DNA of 64,000 nucleotides from Gaiellasilicea sp963761905. Its GTDB lineage: Bacteria > Actinomycetota > Thermoleophilia > Gaiellales > Gaiellaceae. Location of the stretch: positions 186,001-250,000 of the forward strand of contig CAVXIQ010000005.1 in the NCBI GenBank assembly GCA_963761905.1, given 5' to 3'. A program made the translations under genes and the position numbers. Of the stretch, positions 1-9,900 are shown piece after piece. Every line of letters begins with the position of its first letter. The first letter of the stretch is position 1. The notes under the pieces were generated by a model, which was not told where the DNA came from, ran no database searches, and saw only the letters and a program-made list of their open reading frames with translations.

Positions 1-77
1 GTGCGGCGCTTGATCTCACGGATCGCGGGCGCGAGGCCCGCCGGGACGGGACAGTTGTCGATCACCTCGAACTTCAA
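1..77 (-). CDS. Partial CDS, unknown function
   Basis: Only the first 25 or so codons of this reverse-strand gene are present. A TTG at 77 overlaps the TGA stop (74-76) of the upstream membrane-protein gene, the tight coupling seen throughout this window. The peptide begins LKFEVIDNCPVPAGLAPAIR and shows no signal peptide. Its coding character agrees with reverse-strand translation rather than with the overlapping forward frame. The family is not recognised. It is probably cotranscribed with the gene at 74-1070. Confidence 0.4.
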   Translation of the reverse strand, partial: MKFEVIDNCPVPAGLAPAIREIKRR

Positions 78-1070
78 CCTGGCGCCTCCGTTTCAGGTCG
101 ACCGGCCACAGGTCTCTTGGGCGTCGCGCCCATCGCCATTGCACCCGGCCCGGCTCGTGTCTCCTCGCCCTCGCCGTGACGAACCGCGTCGCTCGCGGGC
201 GGAGGCGCGCCGACGGATCGAAGCCGCGCGACCTTGCTGAGGACGTCGAACCAGAACGGAGCGCCGAGCGTCAGCGCAGCAGCCGTGACCACGAGCCCGA
301 GCACCTTGAGCGCGACGCGGAGCAGCCACTCGTCGCTTCCTTCGGGACGGCTCTCGGCGCTCCAGCCGATCGGGATCGAGAGCTGCTGGAGGTCGGTGAC
401 GTCGCTCGCGACCTGCTTCAGGCCGGTCGCGCCGGTCGCGCGGCTGCGCCGCCTCCGCCCTGGCGACGACCGCCGCGCGGACGGCCTTCTGCGTCCAGAG
501 CTGGTCGGCGATCCGGAACGTGTCGATGTTGAGCGCGACGACGAGCGTCAGAGCCAGCGCCCACAGCACCTTCTGCACCCGCCGCCGGTACCAGCCCGAG
601 ACACGCTCCATCGAATCGTCGAACCACCGCTCGGCGTCGCGCGTGAACTGGGCCTGGTTGCGGCCCGCCCGCTCCCAGAGGGTGGTGAGCGCGCGGCGGG
701 CGTCGTCGCTCGGGACGGCCGCGATCGCCTCCTCGACGCTGCGCCTCGCGCCCGCCTGGTCGAAGTCGAGCAGCGCCGCGACGAACGTCCGCGAGGGGAC
801 GTACGAGGGGTAGTGGCGGCGCTTCGAGCGTGGGGTCACCGGCCGGACGAGCGCGTTCAGGAGCGGGTGCTCGAGGAGCTTCCCGGTCTGCTCGAGGCCC
901 CGCTCGAGGTTCGCCGGCTCGAGCAGGTTCGCGATCCCGCGGCGCAGGAACTCGGCGCGCCAGTTGAAGATGCTCGAGATCGTCTCGTTCAGCGCCGAGC
1001 ACGCGAAGCTGAGGAGCACGAACACGAAGACGAGCCCGAACGCGACGTCGAGTACGGCGGAATCGAACAT
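74..1070 (-). CDS. Conserved membrane protein, frame-broken
   Basis: Integral membrane protein of roughly 330 residues with unknown function. The N-terminus is a strong hydrophobic helix (FGLVFVFVLLSFACSALNE) followed by a long soluble helical region. A second membrane segment lies near residue 170 (VLWALALTLVVALNI). The last one (VLGLVVTAAALTLGAPFWF) is read only in another reverse frame. One frame break near 430-455 separates the two parts: before it the frame reads RAAVVARAEAA, after it ATGATGLKQVASDVTDLQQL. I regard it as one gene. It is divergent from the GTPase gene at 1234, and its TGA overlaps the TTG of the next partial gene. The N-terminal pattern resembles a conserved hypothetical membrane family of actinobacteria, from memory only. 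Confidence 0.65.
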
Positions 1071-1233
1071 CAGCGACGCACCATGGCCAGTCCCCCGTCG
1101 AGCCGCGGCCGCAGTACCCGGCTTCGTCTTGCGGATCTCTCGAGCCGATCTTGAACGGCTCGCAGATCGCGGTCAAGGCACTGAGCGGGCTTCGGCGCGG
1201 CTAGCGTTGGCGCGCGGCGGGTAGCCGTCCGAC
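1071..1233. promoter_or_regulatory. Divergent intergenic region
   Basis: This 163-base gap separates the reverse membrane-protein gene from the forward GTPase pair, so it should hold both promoters. On the forward strand TAGCCG at 1222-1227 lies six bases before the ATG at 1234, which resembles the leaderless -10 spacing of other genes here but lacks the final T. No clear operator was seen. Confidence 0.3.
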
Positions 1234-2925
1234 ATGACAGCAGACGTCACCGAGCCGCTTCGCCGACTGCGCGACGACCTGCGAGGCGTCCGGCTCCAGC
1301 TGGACGTGCCCGGCGCGGCGGAGGCCCGTCGCGTCCGCGACGACGTCGTCGCCCAGGTCGACGACTACCTGCTGCCGCGCCTCCGGCAGATGGAGGCGCC
1401 GGTCCTGATGGTCGTCGGCGGCTCGACCGGGGCCGGGCAAGTCGACGCTCGTGAACAGCCTGATCGGCGCGGTCGTCAGCCCCGGCGGCGTCCTGCGCCC
1501 GACGACCCGGTTCCCGGTGCTCGCCTGCCATCCCGACGACGTGCGCTGGTTCGAGGACGACCGGATCCTGCCCGGGCTCGCCCGGGTGACGGGCGCGGCC
1601 TCCGCCGAGGCGTCCGGCCGCGCGATCCAGCTCGTCCCGACCGCCGCGCTCAGCCCGGGGCTCGCGCTGCTCGACTCGCCCGACATCGATTCCGTTCTGA
1701 AGGAGAACCGCGCGCTCGCGAACCAGCTCCTGGCCGCGGCCGACGCCTGGCTCTTCGTCACCACGGCGGCCCGCTACGCCGACGCCGTCCCGTGGGAGTT
1801 CCTCCACGCCGCCCGCGACCGCGGGACGACGCTCTCGGTCGTCCTGAACCGCGTTCCCGAGGATGCCGACCGGGAGGTTCCCGCCCACCTGCAGCAGATG
1901 CTCCGCGACCAGGAGCTCGGAGACGCCGAGGTGCTCGTCGTGCCCGAGGTCGAGCTCGCCGCCGAGCTGATCCCGCCGGAGGCGCTCGCGCCGGTGCGCG
2001 CGTGGCTCGACGATCTCGGCGTCCGACGCGCAGGCGCGGGCCGTCGCTCGTCCGCCGGACGCTGCGGGGAGCGATCGCGAGCCTGCCCGCGCGGGCGACC
2101 GTCGTCGAGCGCGCCGCCGTCGAGCAGCTGAACGCGGCCTCCGAGCTCCGGGCCGAGCTCGACAGCGCGTACGCCTCCGCGCTCCGCGAGGTCGAGACCG
2201 CGCTACGCAGCGGCTCGCTGCTCCGCGGCGAGGTGCTCGCGCGCTGGCACGAGGTGGTGGGGACGGGCGATGTGATGCGCGCGCTCGAGACCCGCGTCGG
2301 CTGGCTTCGCGACCAGTTGAAGGGCCTGCTGTCCGGGTCGCCCGCGGCCGATGCCGAGCTGCGCGTCGCGGTCGAGAACCGCGTCGAGTCGGTCGTCCGG
2401 GCCGCCGCCGAGCGGGCGGCCGAGCGGACCGCCGGTGCTTGGCGCGAGCGGGTGCCGGGCCGCGCGCTCCTCGAAGGCGCACCGGAGCTCGACCGCGCCT
2501 CGCCGTCGCTCGAGGCCGCGACGGAGGAGGAGGTTCGGGCCTGGCAGGGCGTCGTCTTCGAGCTCGTCAGCGAGGAGGGCGCGGCCAAGCGCTCCACCGC
2601 CCGGATCGCCTCGCTCGGGGTCAACGGGGCGGGACTGACCGTGATGCTCGCCGTCTTCGCGCACACGGGCGGGCTCACCGGCGCCGAGATCGTCGTCGCC
2701 GGCGGCACCTCGGCGGTCGGCCAGAAGGTGCTCGAGGCGATCTTCGGCGACCAGGCGGTCCGGGCCCTCGCCGCCCGCGCGCGGGAGGATCTCGTCGAGC
2801 GCGTCGACCGGCTGCTCCGCGCCGACGCGGCGCGGTTCGACGCGCTGCTCGACGCCGCGGCGCCCGAGGCGGACAGCTTCGCGCGGCTCCACGCCTCGCT
2901 GGACGCGATCCGCCGGGCTGCATGA
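1234..2925 (+). CDS. Dynamin-like GTPase, first of pair (two frame breaks)
   Basis: Large P-loop GTPase of about 563 residues. The Walker A motif GSTGAGKST is broken at about 1437 by one extra G. The middle third (MNSLIGAVVSPGGVLRPTTR onward) continues in the +1 frame with a DSPDID G3-like motif and an NRxxED G4-like motif. A second, opposite break near 2030 restores the original frame. The C-terminal half is helical, with a hydrophobic stretch around residues 458-505 (SLGVNGAGLTVMLAVF) that may dip into the membrane, as in bacterial dynamin-like proteins. Its TGA overlaps the ATG of a second GTPase, so the two are translationally coupled. A role in membrane remodelling is inferred from architecture only. 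Confidence 0.7.
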   Translation: MTADVTEPLRRLRDDLRGVRLQLDVPGAAEARRVRDDVVAQVDDYLLPRLRQMEAPVLMVVGGSTGAGQVDAREQPDRRGRQPRRRPAPDDPVPGARLPSRRRALVRGRPDPARARPGDGRGLRRGVRPRDPARPDRRAQPGARAARLARHRFRSEGEPRAREPAPGRGRRLALRHHGGPLRRRRPVGVPPRRPRPRDDALGRPEPRSRGCRPGGSRPPAADAPRPGARRRRGARRARGRARRRADPAGGARAGARVARRSRRPTRRRGPSLVRRTLRGAIASLPARATVVERAAVEQLNAASELRAELDSAYASALREVETALRSGSLLRGEVLARWHEVVGTGDVMRALETRVGWLRDQLKGLLSGSPAADAELRVAVENRVESVVRAAAERAAERTAGAWRERVPGRALLEGAPELDRASPSLEAATEEEVRAWQGVVFELVSEEGAAKRSTARIASLGVNGAGLTVMLAVFAHTGGLTGAEIVVAGGTSAVGQKVLEAIFGDQAVRALAARAREDLVERVDRLLRADAARFDALLDAAAPEADSFARLHASLDAIRRAA

Positions 2926-4517
2926 CCCGGCAGCTGGACGGGCAGCTGGACGGGCGGATCGCGGCGCTCGCCGAGGCCGCCGACCTCGCCGAAGGGCGAC
3001 TCGACGGCGACGCGGTCGGGGCTGCGCGGGCGATCGTCGCGAAGGCGGGCGTGCGGCTCGGGCTCGGGCTCGAGTCGACGGTCGTCGCGCTCGCCGGCCC
3101 GACGGGAGTGGGCAAGTCGCAGCTCTTCAACGCGCTGACCGGAGCCGAGCTGGCGGCCGTCGGCCGGCGGCGCCCGACGACCTCGTCCGGACAGGCGGCC
3201 GTGTGGGGCGACGGCGCCGAGGCGCTCCTCGACTGGCTCGAGCTCGGCCGCCGCCACCGGCTCGGGGCCGACGAGCTCGAAGCTGACGGGTTGCGGGGCC
3301 TCGTGCTGCTCGACCTCCCGGACTTCGACTCCGTGGAGGCGTCCCACCGGATCGAGGCCGATCGGGTGGTCGCGCTCGCCGACCTCGTCCTCTGGGTCGT
3401 CGAGCCGCAGAAGTACGCGGACGCGAGCCTGCACGAGCGCTACCTGCGGCCGCTCGCCTCGCACGCAGCCTCGATGGCGGTCGTCCTGAACCAGGCCGAC
3501 CTGCTGTCGCCGGCGGACGTCGCCGCCTGGCGCGCGGACGCGGAGCGCCTGCTCGCCGAGGACGGGCTTCGAGGCGTTCCCCTCCTCGTCGTGTCGGCCC
3601 GGACGGGCGACGGCCTCCCCGAGCTGCGCCGGCTGCTGCACGACCGCGTGGCCGCGCGGGATGCCGCTCTCGCCCGGCTCGGCGCGGACGTCGACTCCGC
3701 CGCGGCCGCGTTCGCGGCGGCGTGCACCGGCGAAGCCGCCGGGAGCGTCGGACGCGAGGAGCGGGCTCGCCTGCTGGCCGCGCTCGAGGACGCCGCCGGA
3801 GTGCCGACGGTGCTGCGGGCCGTTTCCGAGGCACATCGCCGGCGCGGCGCGCTGGCGTGCGGGTGGCCGTTCGCCCGCTGGATCCGGCGCCTGCGACCCG
3901 ATCCGTTACGGCGGCTCCGGCTCCCGGAGACGCCCCGGCCGGCGGTCCGCACATCGCTGCCGCCGCCCACCGACGTCCAGCGCGCCCAGGTCGCGACCGC
4001 CGCCCGCGCACTCGCGGATCGGGCCTCCGGCAGTCTCCCGCCTCCCTGGCCGCGGCTCGTCCGCGACGCCGCGCTCGCCGAGGACGAGCGGCTTCCCGAC
4101 CGCCTCGACCGCGCCGTCTCGGCTGCCGAGCTGCACCCCTCGCGTCCGCGCTGGTGGCGGGTCGCCGGGTTGCTCCAGAGCCTCCTCGCGGCCGCTGTCG
4201 TCGCCGGGTCGCTCTGGCTCGTGGTGCTCGCGCTCCTCGGCTACCTGCGGATCGAGGACGTCGTGCCGCTTCCGGAGGTCTACGGGATCCCGATTCCGAC
4301 CTGGCTCCTGCTCGGCGGCGTCGTCGCCGGGATCGCGCTCGGATTCCTCGCCCGGCTCGTCAACGGCGCGGGCGCAGGCAGGCGCGCCCGCAAGGCAGGC
4401 CGGTCGCTGCGGGCCGGGGTGGAGGAGGTCGCGCAGGAGCTCGTCGTCGCGCCGGTCGAGCGCGAGCTCGACGCGCATGCGCGGCTCTGCGCCGCCGTCG
4501 CCACGGCCCGCGCCTAG
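2922..4517 (+). CDS. YfjP-like GTPase with C-terminal membrane helices
   Basis: Intact 531-residue GTPase. Walker A is GPTGVGKS (residues 59-66), the G3-type motif is DLPDFDS (about 131-137), and the G4 motif is NQAD (about 189). Two strong membrane helices follow near residues 412-440 and 457-476, then a basic C-terminal tail. The start is the ATG at 2922, which overlaps the stop of the preceding GTPase (ATGA). Side-by-side GTPases, one dynamin-like and one membrane-anchored, suggest partners that act together at the membrane. The exact substrate or process cannot be read from the sequence. An upstream in-frame extension exists but is shadow sequence of the first GTPase. Confidence 0.75.
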   Translation: MTRQLDGQLDGRIAALAEAADLAEGRLDGDAVGAARAIVAKAGVRLGLGLESTVVALAGPTGVGKSQLFNALTGAELAAVGRRRPTTSSGQAAVWGDGAEALLDWLELGRRHRLGADELEADGLRGLVLLDLPDFDSVEASHRIEADRVVALADLVLWVVEPQKYADASLHERYLRPLASHAASMAVVLNQADLLSPADVAAWRADAERLLAEDGLRGVPLLVVSARTGDGLPELRRLLHDRVAARDAALARLGADVDSAAAAFAAACTGEAAGSVGREERARLLAALEDAAGVPTVLRAVSEAHRRRGALACGWPFARWIRRLRPDPLRRLRLPETPRPAVRTSLPPPTDVQRAQVATAARALADRASGSLPPPWPRLVRDAALAEDERLPDRLDRAVSAAELHPSRPRWWRVAGLLQSLLAAAVVAGSLWLVVLALLGYLRIEDVVPLPEVYGIPIPTWLLLGGVVAGIALGFLARLVNGAGAGRRARKAGRSLRAGVEEVAQELVVAPVERELDAHARLCAAVATARA

Positions 4518-4555
4518 CTGGTTTGCCGCTGGTCGGGCGGGGACAGACACCGTCC

Positions 4556-4729
4556 GTGTTCTTCCGGATCCGCACAGTCATCCTGCTCTGGGTCGCGCGC
4601 AAGCTCTGGACCCTGGGGATGAAGGCCTACCGCCGCCGGCAGACGCTGCGCGGCCGCCAGTCAGCCGGCACGGGTTCAGCGGGCACGGGCCAAGGCGAGC
4701 TCGCGCCACGTCGGCCCGACTCGGCCTAG
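4556..4729 (+). CDS. Small basic hypothetical protein
   Basis: A GTG at 4556 opens a 57-codon frame whose product starts VFFRIRTVILLWVARKLWTL, an amphipathic-hydrophobic N-terminus followed by Arg-rich sequence. It follows the GTPase pair by 38 bases on the same strand. Its last 54 bases overlap tail-to-tail with the C5-epimerase-like gene on the other strand. No ribosome-binding site is evident. It could be a real short membrane-associated peptide of the GTPase operon or chance; the N-terminal half looks more protein-like than the tail. Confidence 0.35.
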   Translation: MFFRIRTVILLWVARKLWTLGMKAYRRRQTLRGRQSAGTGSAGTGQGELAPRRPDSA

Positions 4730-6259
4730 CACGACCTCGCTCTCGTTCCCGGCGGAGTCGCGGCCGCTGAGCGTGGCGTACCAGGGTCGTTGAAGAGCGA
4801 GGTTCGTAGAGCCGGCGAGCCGGCGGCGAGGGAGGCGCACCACTCGCGTGACGCCGCCTCGGCTCAGCCTGATCTCGATCGTCAGCCACGGTGTCTCGCG
4901 GTCGCGGGCGCGCCAGAACACCCGCCCGCGGGCCGCGGAGGCGCGAAGCGCGGGCGCCGTCGTGTCCCGGGCGACGACCACCGGCTGGAGGCGCTTCTCG
5001 AGCCGGTTCCCCACTCGATCGACCGCTGTCAGCTCGACCGAATAGCGGCCCGGCGCCCGCTCACCAGGCTCCCAGAGGAGGGTCCGAAGGCCCGGGCCGA
5101 GCTGCCTGGTGACCCGCTCGCCCGCGATCGCGAGCTCGACCGACGCCGGCTTCGAGAGCCAGAACCGGATCGCAGCGGCGTCGCGGAAGCCGTCGCGCGG
5201 CAGCGGCAGCGCCGGCGCCCGAGCGGCGAGACCGCGAATCGCGGGCGGCCGCCGCCAGTCGTCGCGGAAGTCGGCCGCCTGGGTCGCCCAGCGCTCGTTG
5301 CCCGTCGTCCGGGCGAGCTTCCAGAGCAGCGACGTCACGTACTGGTGATAACCGAGTGGCGCCTCGTTGCCGCCGAGGGCGTAGCGCGACCAGTGGCCGG
5401 TGTCGAAGGCCGGTAGCGCGCGGAGCGCCGCGCGCCGCAGGCGAGTCGCGAGCAGCGCCGCCCGCTCGTCCCGGGCGAGCCGCGCGTAGTCGGCGAGCGA
5501 GATGGCGGCCTGGAGCTGGGCGTTCAGAACGGCGATGTCGCTGAACCCGTAGAGCCGGATCCACGTTCCGGTTTCCCGCTCGTTCACGAGCACCTTCGGG
5601 ATCGCCGCGAACGCGAGCCGAGCCTCGGGCACGAGGCCCGCACGGGCGAGCGCTTGAGCGGCCACGGCCTGCGCCATCCCGGACGTCCACGGCGGGTTCC
5701 CGCCGGCCGCGCGGAAGTCGTACTCCCACGTCAGCCCGCGCCGGCCGCCATGTGCGCGGGCGAGGAGGGCGTAGGCGAGCGACGTCGCCCGCCGCCGCTG
5801 ACCCGCGCTCACGTACTTGTTGAGCTGCCCGAAGCTGCCGAGCGGATGGAAGCGGAGCCCGCGGCCCGGCACGGAGCGATAGACGACGCCGAGCCCGTCT
5901 GCGACGTCGTAACCGGGCGCTGGGAGCCGGTCGTGGACGAGGTGCCTCGCGTTCAGCTCGAGCGTCGTGAAGAGGGTCAGTGCACGCGGGCTGTCATACG
6001 TCGAGGCCTGGCCGGCGACCTCGCCGAGCACCACGGCCAGCGCGTGCCGTCGCTCGGCCGGCAGCCTCCTGAGGACTCGCTGCGCGAGCCGGACCCGCTG
6101 CCGGTGCTCGTGCGCGTCGAGCGGCGAGAGCCGTCCGGCGGCGAGCGCACGGTCGAGGCCGCGAAGCGCGACGTCCGCGTCGCCGCCACCGGCTCGCGCG
6201 TCCACCGTCCCGGCGAAGATCGCCGTCGCGAGCAGGATCACGGTTGCGAATCGGCGCAC
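4676..6259 (-). CDS. Secreted D-glucuronyl C5-epimerase-like protein
   Basis: The 527-residue product has an N-terminal signal peptide (residues 1-23, MRRFATVILLATAIFAGTVD). A helical alpha/alpha barrel-type region follows, with the block TWEYDFRAAGGNPPWTSGMA around residues 177-196, characteristic of the glucuronyl C5-epimerase C-terminal domain family (Pfam Glce_C). The last 170 residues form a beta-rich region with a DRVGN motif and a second DSAGN motif, typical of Ig-like domains. In animals this family epimerises glucuronate in heparan sulfate; the bacterial substrate is unknown, and a uronic-acid-containing exopolysaccharide is a guess. GTG at 6259 is the start; TAGAAA lies six bases upstream. 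The gene stands alone. Confidence 0.7.
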   Translation of the reverse strand: MRRFATVILLATAIFAGTVDARAGGGDADVALRGLDRALAAGRLSPLDAHEHRQRVRLAQRVLRRLPAERRHALAVVLGEVAGQASTYDSPRALTLFTTLELNARHLVHDRLPAPGYDVADGLGVVYRSVPGRGLRFHPLGSFGQLNKYVSAGQRRRATSLAYALLARAHGGRRGLTWEYDFRAAGGNPPWTSGMAQAVAAQALARAGLVPEARLAFAAIPKVLVNERETGTWIRLYGFSDIAVLNAQLQAAISLADYARLARDERAALLATRLRRAALRALPAFDTGHWSRYALGGNEAPLGYHQYVTSLLWKLARTTGNERWATQAADFRDDWRRPPAIRGLAARAPALPLPRDGFRDAAAIRFWLSKPASVELAIAGERVTRQLGPGLRTLLWEPGERAPGRYSVELTAVDRVGNRLEKRLQPVVVARDTTAPALRASAARGRVFWRARDRETPWLTIEIRLSRGGVTRVVRLPRRRLAGSTNLALQRPWYATLSGRDSAGNESEVVLGRVGPTWRELALARAR

Positions 6260-6399
6260 CCACTCTTTCTAGCGCGGTTCTCGCGCCTACGCTCGCCGCG
6301 GTTCCGTGGATGCCGCCGGGATGAAGGCCCAGTTGTGCGCGCGTTGCGCTCCCGTTAAGCGGCTAACTCGCTTGCGCGCCTTGACGTAGAAGTCCACGT
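6260..6399. other. Intergenic gap between divergent genes
   Basis: This gap separates the reverse epimerase-like gene from the forward DUF1579-like gene and must carry both promoters. TTGACG at about 6381 is a possible -35-like element, but no convincing -10 partner at 17 bases exists before the ATG at 6400. AGAAGT six bases before that ATG fits the short-leader pattern weakly. Confidence 0.25.
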
Positions 6400-6861
6400 A
6401 TGGGCATCACGCACCCGCCGAAGCCCCGCACAGCGCAGCAGGATGCCGCCCGCCAGTTCGACTTCTGGCTCGGCGAGTGGGACTGCTCCTGGGGCGAGGA
6501 CGGGCGCGGGACGAACTCCGTCTACCTCGACCTCGGCGACGCGGTGGTCGTCGAGAGCTTCGACGGGCGCCCGACGATGGAGTACCAGGGCATGAGCTTC
6601 TCCGTCTACGACCGGGCCGGCCGCTGCTGGAAGCAGACCTGGGTCGACACCGATGCGAACTACCTCGACTTCGTCGGCCTCTTCGAGGACGGCGAGATGG
6701 ACCTGCGCCGCCGGGCCGAGTTCGAGGGCGGAACGGCGATCTTCCGGATGCGCTGGTACGAGATCGAGCGCAAGTCGCTCGAGTGGGAGTACGCCCGCTC
6801 GGACGACGGCGGCAGCACGTGGTCTCCCCTCTGGGAGATCAGCTACCGGCGCGTGCTCTAG
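6400..6861 (+). CDS. DUF1579-like small protein
   Basis: A 153-residue soluble protein starting MGITHPPKP. It contains QFDFWLGEWDCSW near residue 23, a motif common in DUF1579-type beta-barrel proteins (FDFWxGxW). Alternating Trp/Tyr/Asp beta strands follow (YDRAGRCWKQTWVDTDANYL, then FRMRWYEIERKSLEWEYARS). These proteins are thought to bind small hydrophobic ligands, but a function has not been settled. It is monocistronic and ends about 100 bases before dnaE. Confidence 0.65.
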   Translation: MGITHPPKPRTAQQDAARQFDFWLGEWDCSWGEDGRGTNSVYLDLGDAVVVESFDGRPTMEYQGMSFSVYDRAGRCWKQTWVDTDANYLDFVGLFEDGEMDLRRRAEFEGGTAIFRMRWYEIERKSLEWEYARSDDGGSTWSPLWEISYRRVL

Positions 6862-6943
6862 CCGCGCGGTCGCGCGAGAGCCGCGTTCGCAAAGAGCGGG
6901 AAACGCTCCGCGGCGGCTGCCGGGGGTCGTCAGGTCCGGTCGG

Positions 6944-6949
6944 GATAAT
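6944..6949 (+). promoter_or_regulatory. Probable -10 element of dnaE
   Basis: GATAAT lies nine bases before the GTG start of dnaE. No Shine-Dalgarno sequence precedes the start, so the transcript would begin close to or at the start codon. Confidence 0.5.
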
Positions 6950-6958
6950 GACCCTCCC

Positions 6959-9900
6959 GTGCCCGCCGACTTCGTCCACCTGCACGTTCACAGCGAGTAC
7001 TCGGTCCTCGACGGCGCCTGCCGGATCCCCGGGCTCGCGAAGCGCGCCGCGGAGCTCGAGATGCCGGCCGTCACGCTCACCGATCACGGCTCGCTCGCGG
7101 GCACGATCGAGCTGTTCAAGGCGGCGGAGCACGAGGGCGTGAAGCCGATCGTCGGCTGCGAGGTCTACGTCGCCGACGACCGCCGCTCGCGCACCCGCGG
7201 CTACGCGCACCTGACGCTCCTCGCCGAGACGAACGAGGGCTACGCGAACCTCGTCAAGCTCTCCTCGCTCGGCTACCTCGAGGGCTACTTCGCCAAGCCG
7301 CGCGTCGACTGGGAGCTGCTCGAGACCTACGCGCCCGGCCTGATCGCGCTCTCCGGCTGTCTGTCGGGACGGGTCTGCAAGGCGCTCGAGGAGAACCGGC
7401 CGGCCGATGCCCGCTCGGACCTCGATCGGCTGGCCCAGGTCTTCGGCCGCGAGAACACCTACGTCGAGCTCCAGAACGCGGGCCTCGACGTCCAGCAGCG
7501 CGTCAACCCGGAGCTCGTCAAGCTCGCCGCCGAGGCAAAGCTCCCGCTCGTCGCGACCGGCGACGTCCACTACCTCACCGCCGCCGACGCCTACTCGCAC
7601 GAGGCGCTCCTCTGCATCCAGTCCGGCGACTCGCTGAAGAACCCGAACCACTGGAAATTCGACACGAACGAGTTCTATTTCAAGAGCCCGGAGGAGATGG
7701 CGCTCGACTTCCCCGGCCACGAGGACGCGATGCGGCGGACGCTCGAGGTCGCGGAGCGCTGCAGCGTCGAGATCGAGCTCGGCAAGATCCACCTGCCGCA
7801 CTACCCCGTCCCGGACGGCGGCGATGCCTTCGGCTATCTCGTCCAGCTCTGCGAGCAGGGGCTCGAGCGGCGCTACGACAAGGTGACCCCCGAGCTGCGC
7901 GAGCGGCTCCAGTTCGAGCTGAAGACGATCCGCGAGATGGGGTTCGCCGACTACTTCCTGATCGTCTGGGACTTCATCCACTTCGCGAAGACGCACGGGG
8001 TCAGCGTCGGGCCGGGCCGAGGCTCGGCCGCCGGCTCGCTCGCCGCCTACAGCCTCGAGATCACCGACATCGACCCGATGCGCTACGGGCTCCTCTTCGA
8101 GCGCTTCCTCAACCCGGCCCGCAAGGACATGCCCGACATGGACATCGACTTCGCCGTCGAGGGCCGCGAGCGGGTGATCAACTACGTCGCCGAGAAGTAC
8201 GGCCGCGATCGCGTCGCCCAGATCATCACCTTCGGGACGATGGCCGCCCGCGCCGCCGTCCGCGACGCCGGCCGCGTCCTCGAGATCCCCTACGGCGTCG
8301 TCGACAAGGTCGCGAAGCTGATCCCGGAAGGGCCGGGCCAGACACTGGCCGACTGCCTCAAGCCGGGCTCGGAGCTGAAGGCCGCGTACGACTCGGATCC
8401 GGCCGCGAAGGAGATCGTCGATCTCGCGAAGCCGCTCGAGGGGCTCGTCCGCCAGGACTCGATCCACGCCGCCGGGGTCGTGATCGGGGCGCGGCCGCTG
8501 ATCGAGGTCGTCCCGCTCCAGCAGAAGGGCGCAGACCAGGAGGTCGTGACTCAGTTCTCGATGAAGAACGTCGAGGCGCTCGGTCTTCTCAAGGTCGACT
8601 TCCTGGGGCTCCGGAACCTCGACGTGATCGACAAGGCCGTGGCGCTCGTCGGCGGCGGCCTCGACATCGGGACGATTCCGCTCGACGACAAGAAGACCTA
8701 CGCGATGCTCGCCCGCGCCGAGTCGAACGGCGTCTTCCAGTTCGAGTCGTCGGGGATGCGCGACGCGCTGAAGGCGGTCAAGCCGACGCAGTTCGAGGAC
8801 CTGATCGCGCTCGTCGCGCTCTACCGGCCCGGCCCGATGGCGCACATCCCCGCCTACGCGGCGCGGAAGAACGGCCGCGAGGCGGTCACCTACATCGACG
8901 AGCGGCTGAAGCCGATCACGAGCGACTCGTTCGGGATCTGCATCTACCAGGAGCAGTACATGCGGATCGCGAAGGAGCTCGCCGGCTTCGAGCCGGCCGA
9001 GGCCGAGACGCTCCGCCGCGCGATCGGCAAGAAGATTCACGCGCTGATGGCCTCGTTGAAGGACAAGTTCCTCGCGGGCTGCGCCGCCAACAACGTCTCG
9101 CTCTCGGTCGCGACGCAGCTCTGGAAGGACATGGAGAGCTCGCAGGACTACTCGTTCAACAAGGCGCACTCGGCCTGCTACGCCCTGATCGCCTACCGCA
9201 CGGCCTGGCTGAAGGCGAATCACGCGTGCGAGTACATGGCGGCGCTGATCTCGTCGGTGATGTCCACCAAGGACCGGGTGCCGCTCTATGTAAACGCCTG
9301 CCACGAGCTCGGGATCGAGGTGCTGCCGCCCGACGTCAACTCGTCCGAGAGCGACTTCGCCGTCGTCGAGGGCAAGATCCGCTTCGGCCTGAACGCGGTC
9401 AAGAGCGTGGGGGAGACGGCGGCGCGCGCGATCATCCGGGCGCGCGAGGAGGGTGGCGCGTTCGAGTCGATCTGGGACTTCACCGAGCGCGTCGACCCGC
9501 AGGTCGTGAACAAGCGATCCCTCGAGGCACTCGTCAAGTGCGGCGCGCTCGACTCGACCGGCGACTCGCGCCTCGGGATGCTCGCGTGCCTGGAGCAGGC
9601 GCTCGCGTGGGGGCAGAAGTACGCGGCCGACCGGCTCGCCGGCCAGGGCTCGATCTTCGACGCGATCGGGTTCGGCCAGGTCGAGACGGAGCCGGTCCCG
9701 CACCATCCGTCGATCTCCGCCGGCGAGTTCGAGAAGGCCGAGCTCCTGAAGCTCGAGAAGGAGACACTCGGCCTCTACGTGTCCGAGCACCCGCTCCACG
9801 CGGTCCGCGACCAGCTTCGCCGCAAGACCGACTGCCCGCTTGCCGACCTCGAGCGGCGGCGCGACGGCGAGATCGTCACGGTGGGCGGGATCGTCAGCTC

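Noticed and set aside
1..240. Forward 79-codon frame at the left edge
   Set aside because: Arg/Pro/Ala-rich shadow of the reverse membrane-protein gene tail and of the partial gene.
1437..1445. Programmed ribosomal frameshift in the GTPase Walker A
   Set aside because: No slippery heptamer or pseudoknot-like context; simple extra base in a GGG run, and similar breaks occur in many unrelated genes.
1758..3836. 692-codon antisense frame across the GTPase pair
   Set aside because: Ser/Arg/Ala-rich shadow translation with no conserved motif.
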